In this document: positions 15,706 through 17,760 of the stretch, piece after piece | Layout: every line of letters starts with the position of its first letter | Position numbering within the stretch: position 1 is the stretch's first letter | Assembly: GCA_913773715.1 (NCBI GenBank) | Contig: CAJYHD010000828.1 | Coordinates: forward strand, 1 to 17,760 | Direction of reading: 5' to 3' | Origin: an uncultured Sphingobium sp. | GTDB lineage: Bacteria > Pseudomonadota > Alphaproteobacteria > Sphingomonadales > Sphingomonadaceae | Length of the DNA stretch: 17,760 nucleotides | Made by a program: the position numbers and the translations under genes | The notes under the pieces: model-generated | Databases searched by the model: none | The model's input: only the letters and a program-made list of their open reading frames with translations | What the model was told of the DNA's origin: nothing

Positions 15706-16180
15706 CGTCTCTTCGGCTTGCTCAACAACGCTGATGTTAGTGCCCTCAAATAACGTCGCTCGTTGTCGATATCCCGCTGGAACAGATTCAGCAAACAATA
15801 CTCAAGCTTGGCCCTTGTGATGGCTTGGCGCAACCGTTCCGGTTTTTGCGATGGCAAAGGTAATTTCGGTTGTCACGGACGGGCGCTGTCAACGCCTCCG
15901 CCATGCTGTCAGGACGGTTCGATGTGTTAGGTTTCCACGTCTGCGCCTCGCCCTTTGTACGCCCCATGGCCCTCGGGCGAACTTGAAGATCTTTTTGGAA
16001 ACGGATGCAGCAGGACGCGGTCGCGGGCAAGGATCCAGAAGCGAGACCGGGGCTGGTCACGCTCGAAGCGGACGCTAGGTGGCTGCTCTGGCTGAAATCC
16101 GGTTGCCCCGGTAGCGCGAGGGTCGGCCATTCGGTCGCAGGCTCTTGGCGCGGAGGGGACGAGGGGGCATATTCACCGAC
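15706..16180. other. Divergent intergenic region between hamA and the plus-strand membrane module
   Basis: The region separates two divergently transcribed units and should hold both promoters. I see no convincing gene. The open frames here are compositionally odd and lack family motifs. The hamA-proximal part contains a consensus -35 hexamer, listed separately. I found no clear promoter for the plus-strand genes. Confidence 0.4.
15863..15892 (-). promoter_or_regulatory. Putative promoter for hamAB
   Basis: On the minus strand there is a perfect -35 hexamer, TTGACA (15892-15887). It is followed after 18 bases by CGAAAT (15868-15863), which matches the -10 consensus at only three of six positions. 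Transcription would start near 15855, leaving about 150 bases of leader before the preferred hamA ATG, or about 57 before the TTG at 15798. Confidence 0.35.
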
Positions 16181-16360
16181 ATGAAGGTCAACTCGCCCGA
16201 ATCTCTCAAGACTGGCCAAAGGCTGATGTCGGCGCATCGCAGCTGGTCCGATGTGCGTGAAAAGTCGCACGTGACGCCGGCTGGCGTGTTTGTGGTCGAT
16301 CTGGATGTCGCGGCGGTGGACGCCGCGCTTGAGCGGCTCAAGGGCAAGAAGTCGGCTTGA
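16181..16360 (+). CDS. Small 59-residue protein of unknown function, coupled to the membrane protein
   Basis: It starts at the ATG at 16181; a purine-rich GAGGGGG string lies about 11 bases upstream, rather far for a ribosome site. I do not recognise the protein. It contains W-S-D-V-R-E-K-S-H-V-T-P-A-G-V-F-V-V-D-L-D and ends in a basic helix, L-E-R-L-K-G-K-K-S-A. No membrane segment or signal peptide is visible. Its stop overlaps the TTG start of the next gene (TTGA), which supports it as a real translated gene and as a partner of the membrane protein. A small cytosolic adaptor or regulator would fit, but this is only inferred from position. Confidence 0.6.
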   Translation: MKVNSPESLKTGQRLMSAHRSWSDVREKSHVTPAGVFVVDLDVAAVDAALERLKGKKSA

Positions 16361-17466
16361 ACGCCGGTCTCAACCTCCTCACGGCGCTGTTTCTTCTAGC
16401 GCCGGGGTTCGGTGTCTTCGCCGGAGTCTACTATACCGGTCTCAGGAAACCTTTCCGCCCAGCGCCCGCCGCGCCCGGATCGCTTCTGGCGCTCGCTCTG
16501 GTCGCCATCGGGGCGTTGGCGGCGCACGGCATGTCCTCGATCCCTTATGCGGTGCAGGAGGGTTGGTGTGGGGCACACGAGTGTTTCGACGTCGCTTTTC
16601 AGCCGAACCCCTATATCACCCTGATCGATCCTGCGGCGGTGACTGCCGCACCAGGCATTTCCCTGACGATTGCGCTCATCCATCTCGTCGTGACCGCGTT
16701 GCTGGGTCTCGCCCTAGGTCGCACCGGAATGTGGCTGCTTTCGAAATCGACCCGTTTCCAATCACATTTCTACGGCTGGACGAACGAGCTGATCGAGAGG
16801 GCACCGACACGATACCATGTCATCAACGCCTTCGCGGTGACCGACATCTCCAACGAGGGGTTGTCGCTCGGATACGAAGGCACTCTGCTAGACTTCCGAC
16901 AGGATCCGAGCGGCAAGTTCACCTCGGCGTCGCTGCGGGACGTGCAGGCCTTTGTCATCGCTGTAAGCGCGGACAAGGTTGTACGAACCCGGTCACCCCG
17001 GCGCGATCCGATTCCGTTCATGATGCTGGAATCCGAGAACGTGAAAAACGTCGCGTTCGCCCTCTATTTCGACGCCAAGGCCGCCGCGGCTGTGACTAAC
17101 GCCGAGATTGCTAAAATGTCGAAGGCGGAACAGGTTGCCCTGGTCGTGGCGTTAACGGAGGCCAAAGCCTCGGAAAGACGCCCTGCGCGTGAGGCGGCCG
17201 AGGAGCCGCTGAAGAGCTCAGCGGACGCATTGATCGGCCCTGTAGCGGCTCCAACCGGTGAAGCCGACACTAAAGCCGGCCAGGCTGCAGACCGGGCAGC
17301 AGCCTCCGCTCCGACCGCCGGCACCCTGGGCGGCGACACCGTCGGCTCTCATACCCCGAGCGACGTTACGGCGACCGCTCTGCCTCCGAACGTCCCCGGT
17401 AATACGGAAACGTCCAAGCCCGGCCGGGCTTCCCGCAAGCCGCGAACGCCGAAGGTCGCCCGCTGA
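16357..17466 (+). CDS. Membrane protein with three predicted helices, a cytosolic domain and a low-complexity tail; family not recognised
   Basis: The 369-residue protein begins with TTG at 16357, overlapping the previous stop. Hydrophobic segments are at about 7-27 (L-T-A-L-F-L-L-A-P-G-F), 42-60 (L-L-A-L-A-L-V-A-I-G) and 98-118 (S-L-T-I-A-L-I-H-L-V-V). A soluble domain of about 125-270 follows, with Y-E-G-T-L-L-D-F-R-Q-D and L-R-D-V-Q-A-F-V-I. This beta-rich pattern resembles small cytosolic domains in other defence-island membrane proteins such as the DUF6338 group, but I cannot assign it. From about 270 the protein is Ala/Pro/Thr-rich and ends in a basic run, S-R-K-P-R-T-P-K-V-A-R, probably disordered. 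The helices are followed by positive charges (L-R-K-P, K-S-T-R), consistent with a cytosolic C-terminus. It could be the membrane effector of a module continuing past the right edge. Confidence 0.7.
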   Translation: MNAGLNLLTALFLLAPGFGVFAGVYYTGLRKPFRPAPAAPGSLLALALVAIGALAAHGMSSIPYAVQEGWCGAHECFDVAFQPNPYITLIDPAAVTAAPGISLTIALIHLVVTALLGLALGRTGMWLLSKSTRFQSHFYGWTNELIERAPTRYHVINAFAVTDISNEGLSLGYEGTLLDFRQDPSGKFTSASLRDVQAFVIAVSADKVVRTRSPRRDPIPFMMLESENVKNVAFALYFDAKAAAAVTNAEIAKMSKAEQVALVVALTEAKASERRPAREAAEEPLKSSADALIGPVAAPTGEADTKAGQAADRAAASAPTAGTLGGDTVGSHTPSDVTATALPPNVPGNTETSKPGRASRKPRTPKVAR

Positions 17467-17581
17467 CAGGCGGGCAGGGCGTGGTCCGGGGCGGACGCCT
17501 TGTCTGCGGCGGTCTCAGGTTCCATCTTCGTTCCGCGACCGCGGCAAACGCGGGACGAGGGACGAGACGCCGGCGTTGAGC

Positions 17582-17760
17582 ATGGACACTGAGACCTTTC
17601 ATTATCCTCCGGAGCTATTCTCGCTCCTCGTGGATACCATTCCGCTGTTGTGCCGGTCCAAGAAGGACGTTCTGCTGTTCTTTCGCGGCGCCGGAATGCC
17701 GCCCTCGATGATCCTGCCTGTCGAAGACCAGTTCCAGGCGGATCGGGCCGCGCTGAACAA
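17582..17760 (+). CDS. 5' part of a further protein, possibly restriction-endonuclease-like (partial, runs off right edge)
   Basis: Fifty-nine codons are visible from the ATG at 17582, reading M-D-T-E-T-F-H-Y-P-P-E-L-F-S-L-L-V-D, then I-P-L-L-C-R-S-K-K-D-V-L-L-F-F-R-G-A-G. From memory this resembles the N-terminal domain of some Mrr-like restriction or abortive-infection proteins, which begin with a similar 'S-K-x-D-V-L-x-F-F-x-G-A-G' helix pair; I cannot confirm it. No clear ribosome site precedes the ATG. The gene lies 115 bases after the membrane protein on the same strand. Its catalytic part is outside the window. Confidence 0.5.
   Translation, partial: MDTETFHYPPELFSLLVDTIPLLCRSKKDVLLFFRGAGMPPSMILPVEDQFQADRAALN

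Noticed and set aside
15525..15857. A 110-codon minus-strand frame overlapping the start of hamA
   Set aside because: Only a TTG start with no ribosome site, and after about 45 codons the sequence becomes arginine-rich and low quality where it overlaps hamA. Kept as a finding, not as a gene.
15788..16270. A 160-codon minus-strand frame upstream of hamA
   Set aside because: The translation has no domain-like pattern and mixed composition, and it runs through the predicted promoter region.
17484..17496. GTCCG-GGG-CGGAC inverted repeat after the membrane protein as a terminator
   Set aside because: The stem is only five bases and no T-run follows. The downstream gene on the same strand may be co-transcribed.
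1..17760. CRISPR arrays, tRNA or rRNA genes, insertion sequences
   Set aside because: I saw no regularly spaced repeats, no tRNA-like cloverleaf segments and no transposase gene. The only mobile-element trace is the recombinase fragment at the left edge.

Overview
The window looks like chromosomal accessory DNA (or a large integrated element) from a GC-rich bacterium, most likely an alphaproteobacterium. The GC-rich codon use, the ParB-methyltransferase plus DUF5681 pair and the Eco29kI-type restriction-modification (R-M) cassette fit that group, but no rRNA, tRNA or housekeeping gene is present to fix the taxon. Almost every gene is a defence or phage-type gene, so I read it as a defence island next to a broken prophage or integrated element.

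Layout. (1) 1-2170, minus strand: a promoter, a small HTH/AbrB-type regulator, a ParB-domain DNA methyltransferase, and a DUF5681 protein that continues in frame into the middle of a serine recombinase and leaves the window. These genes overlap by 1-4 bases and look like one phage-type operon cut by a recombination junction. (2) 2497-7428, minus strand: a tightly coupled three-gene operon of a nitrilase-fold protein with a long N-terminal extension, a winged-helix protein, and a 963-residue protein with two KaiC/RecA-like ATPase domains, the second with a degenerate P-loop. I do not recognise this as a named defence system; it is the best candidate for something undescribed. (3) 7726-9924, plus strand: Vsr mismatch endonuclease, C5-cytosine methyltransferase and an Eco29kI-type GIY-YIG restriction enzyme, overlapping head to tail; a complete type II R-M system. 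(4) 10180-15705, minus strand: HamA (DUF1837 nuclease) and HamB (Ski2-like helicase), that is a Hachiman system, followed downstream by an unusual protein that joins an OLD/GajA-type ATPase to the last third of a UvrD/GajB-type helicase, without the TOPRIM nuclease and without the helicase P-loop. (5) 16181-17760, plus strand: a 59-residue protein, a three-helix membrane protein whose TTG start is coupled to it, and the first 59 codons of a further protein; another possible module, cut by the window edge.

How the parts work together. The R-M cassette would cleave unmodified CCGCGG-type sites. Hachiman would sense damaged or abnormal DNA and degrade it. The nitrilase-KaiC operon has the build of a sensor ATPase paired with a small-molecule enzyme, which is an inference. 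The systems alternate in strand, each with its own putative promoter region, as expected for independently acquired cassettes.

Start codons are uncertain for several genes (TTG/GTG versus downstream ATG). My choices are explained in each entry.
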